Shown one piece after another: positions 44,900 through 56,884 of a stretch of 64,000 nt of DNA. The notes beneath the pieces are model-generated. The model made no database searches and had not been told where the DNA came from. It saw only the letters and a program-made list of their open reading frames with translations. Within the stretch, counting starts at the first letter, position 1. Each line of letters begins with the position of its first letter. The translations under genes and the position numbers were made by a program. The stretch is from Sapria himalayana. Lineage: Eukaryota; Streptophyta; Magnoliopsida; Malpighiales; Rafflesiaceae. The stretch spans positions 2,408,039 to 2,472,038 of the forward strand of contig JAREIK010002450.1 of NCBI GenBank assembly GCA_029783825.1, written 5' to 3'.

Positions 44900-46850
44900 A
44901 TGGTGATAGATATAATCTATTGGACACACATTATTGGAGCTGACTTATAAAGTGGTGATACTCTCATATACTCTTTTAAGTAAACTATCCACTGCCCTTG
45001 ATGATTACTATAAATAAACACTATAAATTTCTAATATCTAGCATCTTAGAGATACAAGATAATATGATAATAAACACATTTATAATTTTACATTTGTAAG
45101 TATCATACTCAAAATAATTAACTAATATCTTTCTATAAATTTTACCTAAAAAATCATACAAGAGAATTTAACAAGTGAGATTGTCACCACCATAAAGATC
45201 ACCTTCTCTTGCTTGAGTTTCATGACTTACATATCACTATCTGTCATGGCCAATTTATGACTTTCATAATATGGTAAACCTCATAGGTTAGATACTCTAC
45301 ATAACTCCCATACTATTAGAGGTCAATTCTTTTTGAATATTAACAATGGATTAGTCATAATTACATTAATGTTTTTGGCTTCGTGAGAGTCTTACTTGAA
45401 GAGATTAAGCTTAACTTAACCTTAGATTTTCACACATAGATTTATCTCACATGTTAAGGTTATAAGGGTCATCACTTTATTCTTACCATATTGCATGAGT
45501 GTGTTCTGTGGTACCTATCACTATCTGCCATGACCTAGATGCATTAAACTATGATATATCAAAATCCCTAAATCTTGATTCTAAAATACACTCATATCCA
45601 TCAAGATTTCATAATACAACATCGACATCAACATTCAATGATATATACAAAACATATCTATCACACATAATTATATAACCCAATCTTATATATTGATTTA
45701 GCCTAATATTGAAAAAGATTTTACGTAAGATACATTGAAAAGCATCTTGCACAAATCAAGAGTTCCCAATATAAACCCAAACATGAATCTAACCTTCAAA
45801 ACCTAAAACTCAATGAAATATTATCGTATTCATCTAGAATTTTCTTTTAGTTGGGGTTATAATTACTTGCCTAAGGTTTTTAGTGGTTCTTGGTTCAAAA
45901 TTCAATTATTATTCTATCCTTTTTTTTTCTAGGTGTCGCTTAAATATTTTGAGGTATCAATACAATTCTTTTTATTAGAAGTCATGATACTAGCTTAAGG
46001 TCATGAATTTCATATCTCATCAGATCTTCTTTAGAGTACCAAAATTACAATGGCAATAAATGTCATGACTCAGGTAACTTCTCTCTAAAATAAAATATTG
46101 AAAAATTAGAAATAACTATGACTAAGATAATTTCTCTCTTGAAAAAAATATCATGGAATGATAGTGACTAGTATATTTATTCTCCATACCAAAAGGTTGT
46201 AGTGCTAGGAATGATTATAGTAGTAGTGTTTTCTCTCTAAAACACAAAGCCACATTACTAGAAAAGAATACTACCTGGGTAAATGCTCTCTATAACAAAA
46301 TATCATAGTGAAAAATAATATTGTGACTCAAAATACTTAGTGTTTTGACTCTAATGAATAAGTCACTATATTGGAATTTTTCATGACAAATTATACTAGT
46401 GTGATAATTGGATACTGGAATATAGAAATAATATCTTGGTTAAATTATTTTAAATATCACATGGTTGTGACTTCAATATAATGTTGTGGTCTCAAAGATT
46501 ATGTTACATTGTTGAAATATTTCATCAACTTAATGGTAGAGTAATGACATGCAAAGATTAAAATGATTAGTTTTATAGAGTTAAAATCAATAGAGGATGC
46601 CATAACTATTTAGTAACATGATTAAAATTGAACTTAGGTCATGACATGAGAAACATCACTACTCTTCATCATTTCTGTCTCCTCTCCAAACCTCTATTCC
46701 ACTATGTCTGATAATTTTGACTCAAATAAATATGATTTCACTAATATTTGTCAAATTTTTTTAAAACATAAAATTAGTGAAAACTCTTTAATAGAAGCAT
46801 AAATACATACAAATATAATAAGAAGTATACTTAAAATACCCAAAAAACCA
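44900..46850 (+). mobile_element. Non-coding repeat X, copy D
   Basis: It aligns with copy A without the GC-rich islands: CCTTGATGATTACT, TTAGAGATACAAGATAAT (45045), AAGTATCATACTCAAAATAAT, TTCATGACTTACATATCACT, CCCAAACATGAATCT (45776), CCTAAGGTTTTTAGTGGTTC and the CATGACTCAG...TCTCTCTAAAAT block (46060-46260). The CACTA/CTCCAAACC end is near 46690 and ATACTTAAAATACCCAAAAAAC near 46830. It directly precedes gypsy-2, so an alternative is that X is part of that element's LTR. Inverted copies elsewhere make a free-standing repeat more likely. Confidence 0.68.
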
Positions 46851-47268
46851 ATGATTAGAGTACCGAACAAGCCCAAAGTGTCCTAAAATTAGTTTGCATA
46901 TCCAAATATGACATAATGGACATCCATATTTCATGCCTTTAGGGGGTGATAAATATATTTGGCCAAGCTGCATAAGAAAATGTAGTGGTTCCTATGAGAA
47001 TAATACTAGTTGGCCCTCAATTGGTACTTAAGCAGAAGAAAATGTATTAGATGGCATAGTGTTTCGATGAGTTTTCCATCCAAAATGCTAATTCTTTCAT
47101 TGACAAGTCTGATCTTTCAGTAGTAGAGTTTTGACTATTTTAATAAAGTACAAAATGGATAAATTATCAATCTTGGTTTACCTTAAGGTTCTCGTGGAAA
47201 CTTTCATGTTCATTAGGGAGGGATTCTTTTGGTGGTAAAGTATCATTAGGTAATGAGTCACAACTAAT

Positions 47269-47900
47269 TTGGTATGTGCTAAGTTTGAAGACCTCCTTAA
47301 TGAGAAGTACATTGTTGAGGTTGCTATAAGAAAAAAGGCTCAAGAATTAATGAAGCTAGTATATAATAATACGAGCATGGATGAGTATGAGGCAAACTTT
47401 TCTAAGTTAGCATGTTTTTCTCTTTATATGGTTATTATCATGAGTAAGTTAGCTCAACATTTCAAGAAATGAATGAAACCTTATTTGTGTTAAAGATGGT
47501 TTCTTTATATAATCATTGGTATGATGAATTTGAATAAATACTTTTTTGGCAGAACAAGAGAGGAATGATATTTTGCATATCTATGAAGATATAAAAAAGA
47601 ATTTCAAACCAGACCCACAAAATACATTTTTTGATTCTTTTTAGAAAGGTAGGTCACATACAACTTGAACTACTTGTACTGCCTTCAGGTCGAGTTCTTC
47701 TGCTGGGCCATCAGGTGATAACTTTTTTTGCGATGATAGAACAAAATTGACCCAAGTAATTTTTATTGTTGTAGGTATGAAGGACATTTTAAGTAAAATT
47801 TCTTCAACTAATTTCAACAGCCACCCCAACAAGTAGTTATTTCTACACATAGGGTGTAGCTTCAACTTAGTCTATTGGTGTATAGTAGTGAAATTTCTAT
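47269..47900 (+). pseudogene. gag: gypsy-2 gag, broken
   Basis: The frame 47269-47472 reads KFEDLLNEKYIVEVAIRKKA, then QELMKLVYNNTSMDEYEANF and KLACFSLYMV, the retrotransposon Gag domain of plant gypsy elements. A stop follows at 47470. Around 47757-47800 the motif FYCCRYEGHFK followed by a stop is a decayed CCHC zinc knuckle, and a glutamine/proline-type tail region follows. The protease active site is not readable. Confidence 0.82.
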
Positions 47901-48489
47901 TAATAGCCCAATTCTTCAATTTCAAATGCAATTCAATCCATTAGAGATAAAAAAAGCTCTCATGATTTAGAAAAGAGAATTTGCAATAAAGCTAGTGGTG
48001 TGAGAGAAATAAACTATGAACCCTATAAAGAAAAGTATGCTTCTTATGCATAATACCTTGATGAATATTGTATTTGATATTGATGCTTTTCACTTCTTTA
48101 TTTTTTTGGGTGTTTTTAAATAATTTAGGTGTTGAAAATGGGAAGTTGAGTCATAGTATTTGTGATACCTCTCCAATAAGCATAACAATATTTGAGAACC
48201 ACTTATGTAGATTTTATGAACTTCATTTTAGTGACTTTTCTCTTTGTGTGAATAATTTACATTTGAAGTTTTCAGATATAATTTAATCCATCAAATGGAT
48301 TGAATAGAACAATTATGGGTTGTGCTTGATTCTTACAAAGGGCAAGTTATGTTTTAGGCTAGTAAAATGCTTGATGTATTTAAAAGTGATGTTAATTTTT
48401 GTGACTATGATTTAGTGGTTAGTCTCATGGAAAAGTCCCATAAAACTTAGTATTTTTCTCTTTTGAATAAGCCTAAAGAAGGGCTTGAA

Positions 48490-49100
48490 AATAAGACTTT
48501 TTCATCTCAAGTGTCAATCATGTACGAGCTTGGTAACTTATTTTCCAAGGAGCCACTAGGATTCTCTTCTTCAAAGAAAATAAAGTTTTGTATAGATTTC
48601 ATTTTAGGGACCAACCATATTTCTATCTCTCCATACTAAATGACATTGGCTGAGAGGAATAAGTTACAAAAACAACTCCAATGCCTTTTGGAGTTGATTA
48701 TCAGAAGTTGAATCAAATAACTATCAAGAATAAGCACATGCTTACTTGTATTGATGACTTATTTGAACAAATGATAAGAGTCCAATTTTTTTTAAAAAAA
48801 ATAGACTTGATGTCTGGTAATTATCTATTGAGATTGATGGAAAAAGATGTTCCTAAGACATTGTTTCAAACAAGATATGACCACTATGATTTTTTTGGTG
48901 CTTCCTTTTGGAGTGAAAAATGCTCTGACTATATTAATGGACTTGATGAATTTGGTATTTCAAAATTTTCTTGATAAGTTTATTATCATATATATTGATA
49001 ATGTTATTGGGTATTCTAAGACATAGGAAGAACAAGAGTAACATCTATGCTATGTCTTGGAGACTTTTCGAGAAAATTAGTTATAGACCAAGTGGTCCAA
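48490..49100 (+). pseudogene. gypsy-2 reverse transcriptase, active site changed
   Basis: Recognisable blocks are IMYELGNLFSKEPLGFSSSK and FCIDFILGTNHISISPY (48510-48640). Then DYQKLNQITIKNKHMLTCID, FFLKKIDLMSGNYLLRL and DVPKTLFQTRYDHYDFF follow in the 48681-48974 frame. A frameshift follows. The active-site box at 48991-49002 reads YIDN instead of YIDD, so the second catalytic Asp is Asn. Confidence 0.9.
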
Positions 49101-49379
49101 GCATGATTTGTGGATTATCATTATTCAATTTCAAAGGCATATTATAGCAAAAGAATGGATCTTGGTAGGCATAGAGAATGCGAAAGTCATGCTCAGTTGG
49201 TCAATGCTAACCACTATAACTAAGGTACATAGTTTTTAATGTTTGATAGATTATTATCATTGTTTTGTTTAGAATTTGTCAAGAATAGCTTTTTGCTTGA
49301 ATAATTTAACTTGGAATAGTACTCAGCTTGAGTCACTTGTTAAGTGTAAAGCTAAATTTTAAGAACTATTCCATGAATT

Positions 49380-49910
49380 ACTTAGAACTACCAATAGTTG
49401 TTTTTGCTTTAAAGCTTTTGAAGTGCTATTTGTATGATACTAAGTTTGAGGTGTACTCCAACCATAAACATACAAAGTACCTATTTTTTTAGAAAGAACT
49501 CAAACTAAGGCAAATGCAATGGATAAAGTATATTAAGGATTATGACCTTATGTTTCATTACATCATAGAAAAGGATAGAGGTACTATGTAGAGATTATCC
49601 ATGAGTGGTAGATATTGATATAAGAGAATGCTTTTCATTCCTAAAGGCTTTAGAGATGAAGTTCTAAAAGAAGCTCATCACTCCAAGTTTACTATTTATC
49701 CTGGAAATACTAATTAGATGTATAAAGAAATGAGAAGACACTTTTAGTAGACACATATGAAGCTAAGTGTTGTCTACTTTATAAAGTAGTGTTTAGTTTG
49801 TCAGCAAGCAAAGGCTAAGCATTATTCAACACTCAATGTACTGATATTTTTGGGTATATTTGTATTGATTTCATGATATATTTGTATAGAAAATGAGCTT
49901 ATAATGAAAA
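49380..49910 (+). pseudogene. gypsy-2 RNase H end and integrase start, broken
   Basis: ELPIVVFALKLLKCYLYDTK and FEVYSNHKHTKYLF mark RNase H; the Asp of YSDHK is Asn (49460-49462). KDYDLMFHYIIEKDRGTM ends the domain. The integrase zinc region follows: VLKEAHHSKFTIYPGNTN (about 49663-49715) and CLVCQQAKAKHYS (about 49790-49825). ICIDFMIYLYRK near 49855 carries the first catalytic Asp. The core then breaks off at about 49910. Confidence 0.88.
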
Positions 49911-49949
49911 TATTTCACTAAATAAAGCTTTTGATGGAAATGGATGAAT

Positions 49950-50960
49950 AATAGTAAAATCAGAAGTAAATTGAGTAGACTAAAAGAACTTAATGGAAAG
50001 CTGACTTGGAGAACATTATAAAATTGGAAAGTCATGATATTTAAGTGTCATGATTTTTTTGCGCAAGAACAAGCCTTTTGAGTAGTCGTGATAACCTTTA
50101 TTGGCTATGACTTTACAAAAAATTACTTTAATCTTTGTATGTTGCAACTCTACCACTTGTAATAATTTTTTTCTATGCAACACATTCTTCATGATCATGA
50201 CATCATCTTAGAGTCACGACCACATTATTTCTAAAATACAATTTCAGATGTGAATTTATTTTTATGTCACAATAACTAAGTTCCACACTAGTACAAGAAC
50301 CTATAGAAATTTCTAGTACCATGACATATTCATTAAAGCCAATATTGAATAGCACCAAGTAATTTTTAGTCATGAAAAACTTTTCCAACCATGAATGTTT
50401 ACTCAAGTGAGGAATAGTCTAAGTTGCATCCATTAATGTTTCTATTACTTTGTGTTCTAGAGAGAGCAAATATCTCAGTCATGTCTCATCATAATGACTT
50501 TGTGTTGCAAGGTGCAAATGACTTAGTTGCAGCAATTTTATTGTAGTGACTTTGTCCTCTAAAGAATTTATTATTTGGTCATAATATTTTCGCCGCCATG
50601 AATATTAGTTTTAGAGAGTAATTAATTCAATCATGACATTCTTGCCATCATGACTTAGATTTCCAAAAAAAAAAATCTTAGTCATAACATTTTTTTTCCA
50701 CCATAACTTTTGCATTCTATAAGCGATTCAAAGAAATGATAGATTCGCGACTTCAACTTAAAGTCGTAACTTCTAACTTGAAAAGTGATAAAACAACTCA
50801 ATGAGAATTTAAAAAGGGACTTGAGATTTTGTTGAAAAATGAAAAAATTTAATTTGATATGTGATAAGTCATGGTTGAAAAGGAATTCAGGCTTTAGGCT
50901 ATATATCAAGATACCTATTTTATAGATTCCTGGTTGAGGTGAGTTGGGTGAGTTTTATGA
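49950..50960 (-). mobile_element. Non-coding repeat X, copy E, inverted, 3' part
   Basis: On the minus strand it matches the CATGAC-rich half of copies A and D: TTTAGAGAGTAATTAATTCAATCATGACATTC (50611-50643) equals the inverse of 46050-46095, and GACCACATTATTTCTAAAATA (50218) matches copy B at 14407. The 5' half of X is absent. It lies exactly where gypsy-2 integrase breaks off. Confidence 0.62.
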
Positions 50961-53840
50961 ACTTGGATTAGAACTAATCCAAGAAACCATTGAAAATGTT
51001 GAATTGATATGCAAAAAGTCACTTAGTTAGCAAGGTATCCAGAAAAGCTATACAAATTGAAGAAGAAGACCTCTATGTCATTTTAGTAAGAAGAGGAAAG
51101 TTGCACTATGATGTGGCTTTGTCACTAAAAAATAATCACATACATGATGTGGTTGTCTCATTGTAAATATCACTGAAATCCTAGTCATGTATTGAACTAG
51201 AATGTTATACTCTTATGGAAGGATGTAACATATGAAGAAGTACCTTTTCAAATACTAGACTATAAAACAATAATGGGAAGAAATCAGTTGATACTTGGTG
51301 AAAGTCCATTAGTAGCACAATGGAGTAGAAGAAGTGATTTAAATAATATAAAATAAGTTATAAATAGTATTATTATCATCTCTTTGAATCAAGTATTTTT
51401 TTAAGGATGAAATTCCTTGAAGTCGGGTTGAGCAGTTAGGCCAAGAAAAATTTTCTCTATTTTAACCATTGACCCAAGTTAATCAAGTTGGATATTTAAG
51501 GAGGAATATAGTTAGTAAAAAGTATCTTTATCTTCAAAAATGAATTTAGGATGAAAATGTTCAAGAATGATATTAAATTTACTATTTCTGAAGTTTTAGA
51601 AAGAGTTAGACCAATAGGGAACCCATAAGTAATAATTTAATCTTTTACTCTTAAATAGTAGATAAAATTTTCTTTTCTTTAAATTCTCTTTATTTTTCAT
51701 GATTCCTTTTTTGTTTCTCTTGTTCTTTCTTGCTTCTTTTCTCTTCTCTATTATTTCCTCACCAAAATCCATCAATTCTAGCTCAAAATTAATGATTTTT
51801 GGTGAAAATCTAATCTAGGAAGTGATCAAGGTCAATAATTCCTTCTTTTCATCTAGAAATAGTTGAAGAAAAGCTCTAATCTCATCTAAATAAGGAAGGA
51901 TAGGGTTGAATTGATGTATTTTTAATTTCTTGCTTGATTTATTAAATTAAGCTTGAATTTGATCAAATTCTAACCTCAATTTTTCTATTCTTTTAGTTTA
52001 AGGCTGAATCGATATTATATATCTTGATTTAGAATATTGGAGTTATATTTAAAAGTAAAGGTTTGGAAAAGCTTGGTTAAGATAAGAAATGTCTAGAAAT
52101 ACTTTGTGAGAATTTCATATTTTTCATTATTAGTTATATATATTTACTTAATAATGATGTGTGACACTATGTATTTTGTTATGAATTATTTTTTTGATTT
52201 CTCTAAAATAAATTTTATGAACTTTACACTATTTAATAGACATATGTGATGAATTCATATAAACTCATGAATTTGACACTAAAAGTTACTTTTTTATATC
52301 CATATATTTTTAAAAGAAACTTATTTTTCCAAATATGAAAATAATATTATTTGGTTATATGTAAATTGCATTAATGTCATTATTGATCGATTATATGACT
52401 AAATCTGAAATGAGAATATGTTAATATGAATGTATTAAACCTTAAGTAAAATATTTTGAAGCTATTTGAGTTATATCATATTTAAACAAAATATGACTGT
52501 TTTTGAGAATAATACATATTTTTGATAAGAACATTTATGGTGACTATAAATTCTTGCCAAGACATGGAGGGTTGGAACTACAAGAATATCCACAAAGGAA
52601 GGGCAATTTGTTTTATGGGGACAATTATCCTAAACCTTCTAGCATGCATGTGATAGATTCTACTATGTGGAAGTAGTAGTTGTTGGGCTAGAAGTTAGTA
52701 TCCCCCATGGGGCTTTGGACCATAAGTGTGTTTATTATTTAGTGGTAATGTAGATAGTCTAGAAGCTAGTACATAGTTTTTTCTTCTATATGTGTCATTG
52801 TATTATTGTCGAGCCTCAACATCGATAAATTATGTATATTTGTGAAAACAATATGAGCTTAAAAAATAAATATTGTGGGAACTTACACACCCACACTATG
52901 ATTTCATAAATTTATGTAATCATGTATATGTATGTATATATGTGGTGTTTCAAAAATTATTCTTAAATTTTTTAATTATACATTAGGAAACAATATTTGT
53001 TTATAAATGTAAAATATTAATCGTTTCATGTTTTTTTATGTTTTTCTTATTAGATATTTGTGCTCATCCCTATTTTTTTGTAGGAGTAAATATTTTTGAA
53101 AAATCCTCATTAAGTGGGGTGTTAGTGGATGCTTTGGTGAGTTTTAACCACTTAATTAATAGTTTTGACCAATTTTCATATTGTCATTTGGGCCAGGAGG
53201 CCAATGTTTATAAAATTATTTGAAAAACTTTTAATGAGTCTATGCGGGTATACTTTAATACATTTGTGACTTGTTTGAGGCATATTTAGTGTTAGCTCTA
53301 TAAAATCATATCTATTTTGTAAGTTTGATTGTGACCTTTGTAGTTGTGCATATATTACGACTCATGGATAACTAAAGTTTAGTTTAATTGTTTGATATGA
53401 TAATAGATGTCCCTCGCATTAGTTTATGAAATTATTTTAATATGTTTCCATGTTAGTATATTTAAATTGTTAATTTTTCTTATTCCCTTCTCTCTCCATC
53501 CATTGTCCTGATTCACGAGCAGTATAAGTCCATGTCTTATCAAGGAGAGTTCCAAGTAGTCACAACATTGTTGCCCACATTTTGAATTGTAATTAGAGCA
53601 TCATTACAAGATACAATATTTTTTGCTTTTTTTTTTTTTGTAATTCTTTGTAAAACATACATAACCTAGAATGGATGGATAATTATCGAATAGATAAACT
53701 ATGCATATGTTCTCTAGGACCCAATTTCATTTTCTTGAGATATATGAAATGGACGAAATCTCTATTGTTAAATTGTTAGAATATTAACCTCATACACTCA
53801 AGCTTTCTTCCTGTAGGCCACCATAAAAGCATGCCAATGA
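50961..53840. other. Unassigned, possibly the 3' end of gypsy-2
   Basis: About 51050-51260 has a weak resemblance to the chromodomain end of gypsy integrases, across stops. From 51380 to 53300 the sequence is AT-rich and non-coding, with a more GC-rich block at 52540-52820. It could be a 3' LTR, but I cannot match it to a 5' copy. There is no gene in 53301-53840 apart from the start of the next relic. Confidence 0.4.
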
Positions 53841-54583
53841 TAATATCTATTAGCTAACTTCTTTATAATCTCATATCCTTCATTATAAGAATTGGAAAGA
53901 AGAGCTGCATTTAAAAAAAGTATACACTTGGATCTAATGAGGAATCCCATAACGTAGATACTTCGTTATCAACTATTAGACTCTCACATGCCTCATAAAA
54001 GGATTCTTCCTAAAATTGCGGAAAGAAGTAAAATCATTCCTCAATTTGATATTATTGGGTTGGAAAAGAATACTTCATTAAGAACTATTCTATCATATCA
54101 TTAAATGAATTGATCAATCTAGGAGATAAAATGTTCAACCACACTTTAGTCATACCTCTCAATGAATAGGAAAATATTTTCAATCTAAAAAGCTTCTACT
54201 ATGAGTTCTTATAGTTTGAATGAATCATTAACTTCCATGGATAAGTAGACATGAAGTTGAGAATCTTTTTTGGATGTCCTAATGAATTTCCCTTCAATTT
54301 GAAGCATTTGGAACATTACAAGTTTCAACTCAAATTAAGAAGTTTGAATTCCTAATCTCACACTGGTCAGATTTAACCCATGAAAAATTGGAATGACGTA
54401 ATTCCTTATACCTTTATTTTGATCATCATTTATTTCTATAATTTGACCAACGACATTAAAACCTCCCTATGCTATTATTTCTACTAATCCACCTAAATCA
54501 AATTGATCTATTCTTTTCCTTCTAAAAGTGCATTCAATTTGAGGGTCTAAGGGAAATGATTTATGTTCTTTCTTATCATTCAT
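53841..54583 (-). pseudogene. gag: gypsy-3 gag relic, Athila/Tat-like, minus strand
   Basis: The minus strand from the ATG at 54583 reads MNDKKEHKSFPLDPQIECTF, then NYVIPIFHGLNLTSVRLGIQ, ELKLVMFQMLQIEGKFI, DSQLHVYLSMEVNDSFKL, FSYSLRGMTKVWLNILSP and SYNEGYEIIKKLANRYYHW. This is the Gag layout of the plant Athila/Tat gypsy lineages. The order is complete from the N-terminus to the region before the zinc knuckle. At least six stops and frame changes are present. No protease or RT follows on the left. Confidence 0.78.
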
Positions 54584-56164
54584 ATAAGTATATCAATATC
54601 CAAGCAAAAAAAATGTCTATAAAGAAAGATTCCATTAATTAAATGGAACAAAACCTTGTTTCTATAATAATTTTTACTAATCTTAATAGCTAACAATCGT
54701 GCTAAAAACTTATTGGTCATTTTGAACTATAATATAGAGCTTTAAAAGCTCACACAAGTGTACATTATCAAAAATTAATATAAAGTGAGTTAAGTATCAT
54801 CTCCACATGAATTGAATATGTGTGAAAATAAATGCGAAATTAACTAGTTATAATTAAGTAACTAAAATGTTTAAATCAAACAAAAAAAAATATGCTAAAA
54901 CCAAATTAAGATAAAATGAAAGTTCTAAAAAATAACAAAAATAAAAATTAAGATAATAAAGAGTTAATAAAGTAACAAATAGATAATATCCTACACTAGA
55001 ATTGTTGAGTCCCTTTAATTTATTTTTTTCTAATATTAGAAAATATTCCTTGATAAACCAGACTTCGAATTTAATATATATGGTTTTCAAATCTAATATG
55101 TTTTTACACTTCTTCATGTAGATTAAATATATTTTTATGGTAATCTAGTAAAAAGAAAGGATATTACAGCACAATTCCTTTAGGTTTTTGCAACATAAAG
55201 AAACTATTCCTATATTACTTCCAAATCAATAATTTCATTCTTTCAAGAATTAATATTATTAAACAAACATCATCTAAGATGCAACTTTGATCTACTAAAA
55301 CTAACCTTACTAAAATTAATATGAGTATTCTATTTTAATAATATTGATGAAACAAAAGTAAAAATTAAATAATTAAAACAAATGGATGAAAAAGGAACAA
55401 TTTTCTAATATGCTAACTTTAAAATTTCACACAACTTAAAGTTGATATCAATTCTAACATAATAAAATTCAGCTCATGTTCAGATCTATGTCAACCCACA
55501 ATGTTTTTGATCATTGGTCAACAAAAATAAATAAATTACAAAAAAAAAACATACATATTAATAAAGACAAGAAAGGTAATGTAAAAGAACATCCAATCTG
55601 CAAGTGTTTCTTTTCATTTGCATTTTTGTGACCTCACATGCCTTCTCTCCTCGCTTCTTATATTATGTGCCACATCTTTCTTATTCTTCACATATAGCTT
55701 TACCCCCATTCTCTTCTTTATTTTTTGTGTGTGTTCAATTCATAACTCCTTTTGTTCTTCTTTCTTTCTTTCTTGCTTCATGAATTTTCCTTCATGTATG
55801 CCTTATGTTATATTTTTACTAAGTCCCTCCTATTCATTATGAAGTGTGTTTCTTTATTCATTCTTCTATTTACGTCTCATGGTGATGCCACTTTTCCTTC
55901 CTCAAAAATAATTTCAGTTTTGTTCCTAAATATTTTTTGTAACCATTTTTATGGAGTTTTGGATACAAATAGTGCTTTTAAAATAAAAAATCCAAAATTT
56001 AAGGCTTGTTTCAAAAATATACCCAAACTAGTGCGTCTGGAAACAATGTGGCAATGTCCGTCATCGTGAACGATAGTTATTGCCATGCTATTGAATTTTA
56101 AAAATCAAAGGCCAACATTTTGAATGTCGGCTATTGAAAACATTGTGGAGATCCCATTATCGTT
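54584..56164. other. AT-rich spacer; weak X-like motif, pyrimidine-rich stretch
   Basis: AAGTGTACATTATC...AAGTATCATCTCCACATG at 54750-54815 recalls the first landmark of repeat X but is too short to call. 55610-55850 is pyrimidine-rich on the plus strand, giving hydrophobic frames with no family signature. GCCAACATTTTGAATGTCGGC at 56111-56131 is a near-perfect inverted repeat. Confidence 0.45.
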
Positions 56165-56290
56165 ATCTCAACTCACCCCTAGCCTCTCGCCCGTCGCCCC
56201 TCCACCTTCGCCCAATGCCCCTCACCCGTCTGCCCTCACTTTCGCCCCCTCTCTTTCCACCCCTTTCTCCCCGCTCATCTCCAGGAGGTC
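56165..56290. repeat. C-rich tract before the GAGCTC array
   Basis: Repeated CGCCC, CCTC and CACCC motifs (for example CTCGCCCGTCGCCCCTCC) make a sharp GC-rich block with CpGs in AT-rich surroundings. Confidence 0.8.
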
Positions 56291-56297
56291 CTTCGTG

Positions 56298-56780
56298 GAG
56301 CTCCATCGAGCTCGATGTGGAGCACACTAGAGCTCGACGAGCTTCGTCAAGCTCCATCGTAGAGCTTTAGTGAACTCCACTTTGAGCTCGTTGGAGCTCG
56401 ACGAAGCTCCATGAAAGAGCTCATCGAGCTTGACTTGGAGTTCGACGAACTCCCTCGTGGAGTTCCATCAAGCTCCATGATGGAGCTCGGGGAGCTCCAG
56501 CGAGCTCCAGCGAGCTCCACAACTTGCTGGAGCTCGACGGAGCACAAGTGAGCTCCTTCGTGGAGCTTGACAATGAAGCTCCTGGAGCTCCGTCGTGGAG
56601 CTCGACGAGCTCTTTCTTGGATCTCCATCGATCTCTAATGAGCTCGACGTGGAGCTCACTGGAGCTCGAGGAGCTCCATCAAGATCAATCATTGAGCTCC
56701 ATCGAGCTCCACGTCGAGCTCGCTGAAGATTGACGGAGATCCACGAAAGAATTTGTTGAATTCCAACGAGCTCGATGTTG
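56298..56780. repeat. GAGCTC-rich array
   Basis: About 480 bp built from the palindrome GAGCTC separated mostly by 4-12 bases such as CATC, CAGC, GACGTG. I count 23 exact GAGCTC hexamers and many one-base variants. CpG dinucleotides are frequent. Frames stay open on both strands because the motif is self-complementary and lacks stops; I do not regard them as genes. Confidence 0.93.
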
Positions 56781-56805
56781 AGCCCGATGGAGATCCACAA
56801 AATAG

Positions 56806-56869
56806 TATTATAGAAATATTATTATAGAAATAGTATTATAGAAATATTATTATAGAAATAGTATTATAG
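56806..56869 (+). repeat. 14-bp tandem repeat
   Basis: Four complete copies of TATTATAGAAATA(T/G), the last base alternating, plus an 8-bp partial copy. It may also be read as a 28-bp unit. Confidence 0.96.
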
Positions 56870-56884
56870 TCAGTCATATCTTAT

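Larger units (their letters stand above)
46946..49910 (+). mobile_element. Second Ty3/gypsy relic (gypsy-2)
   Basis: A possible LTR end and primer site (GGGGGTGATAAATATATTTGG, 46940-46960) resemble a decayed GGGGTGTCACA plus TTTGGTATC. Gag, RT, RNase H and integrase fragments follow on the plus strand in gypsy order. It is more degraded than gypsy-1. The integrase is interrupted near 49910, where an inverted X copy follows. Ends and target duplication are not identifiable. Confidence 0.85.

Noticed and set aside
44900..46850. Repeat X copy D as the 5' LTR of gypsy-2
   Set aside because: It precedes the gypsy-2 leader, but other X copies lie inverted inside copia-2 and after gypsy-2 integrase and have no gypsy interior. 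It is kept as an alternative, not a call.
56163..56800. Overlapping frames on both strands across the GAGCTC array
   Set aside because: A self-complementary motif without stop codons keeps all these frames open. There is no family match and no start or splice context.
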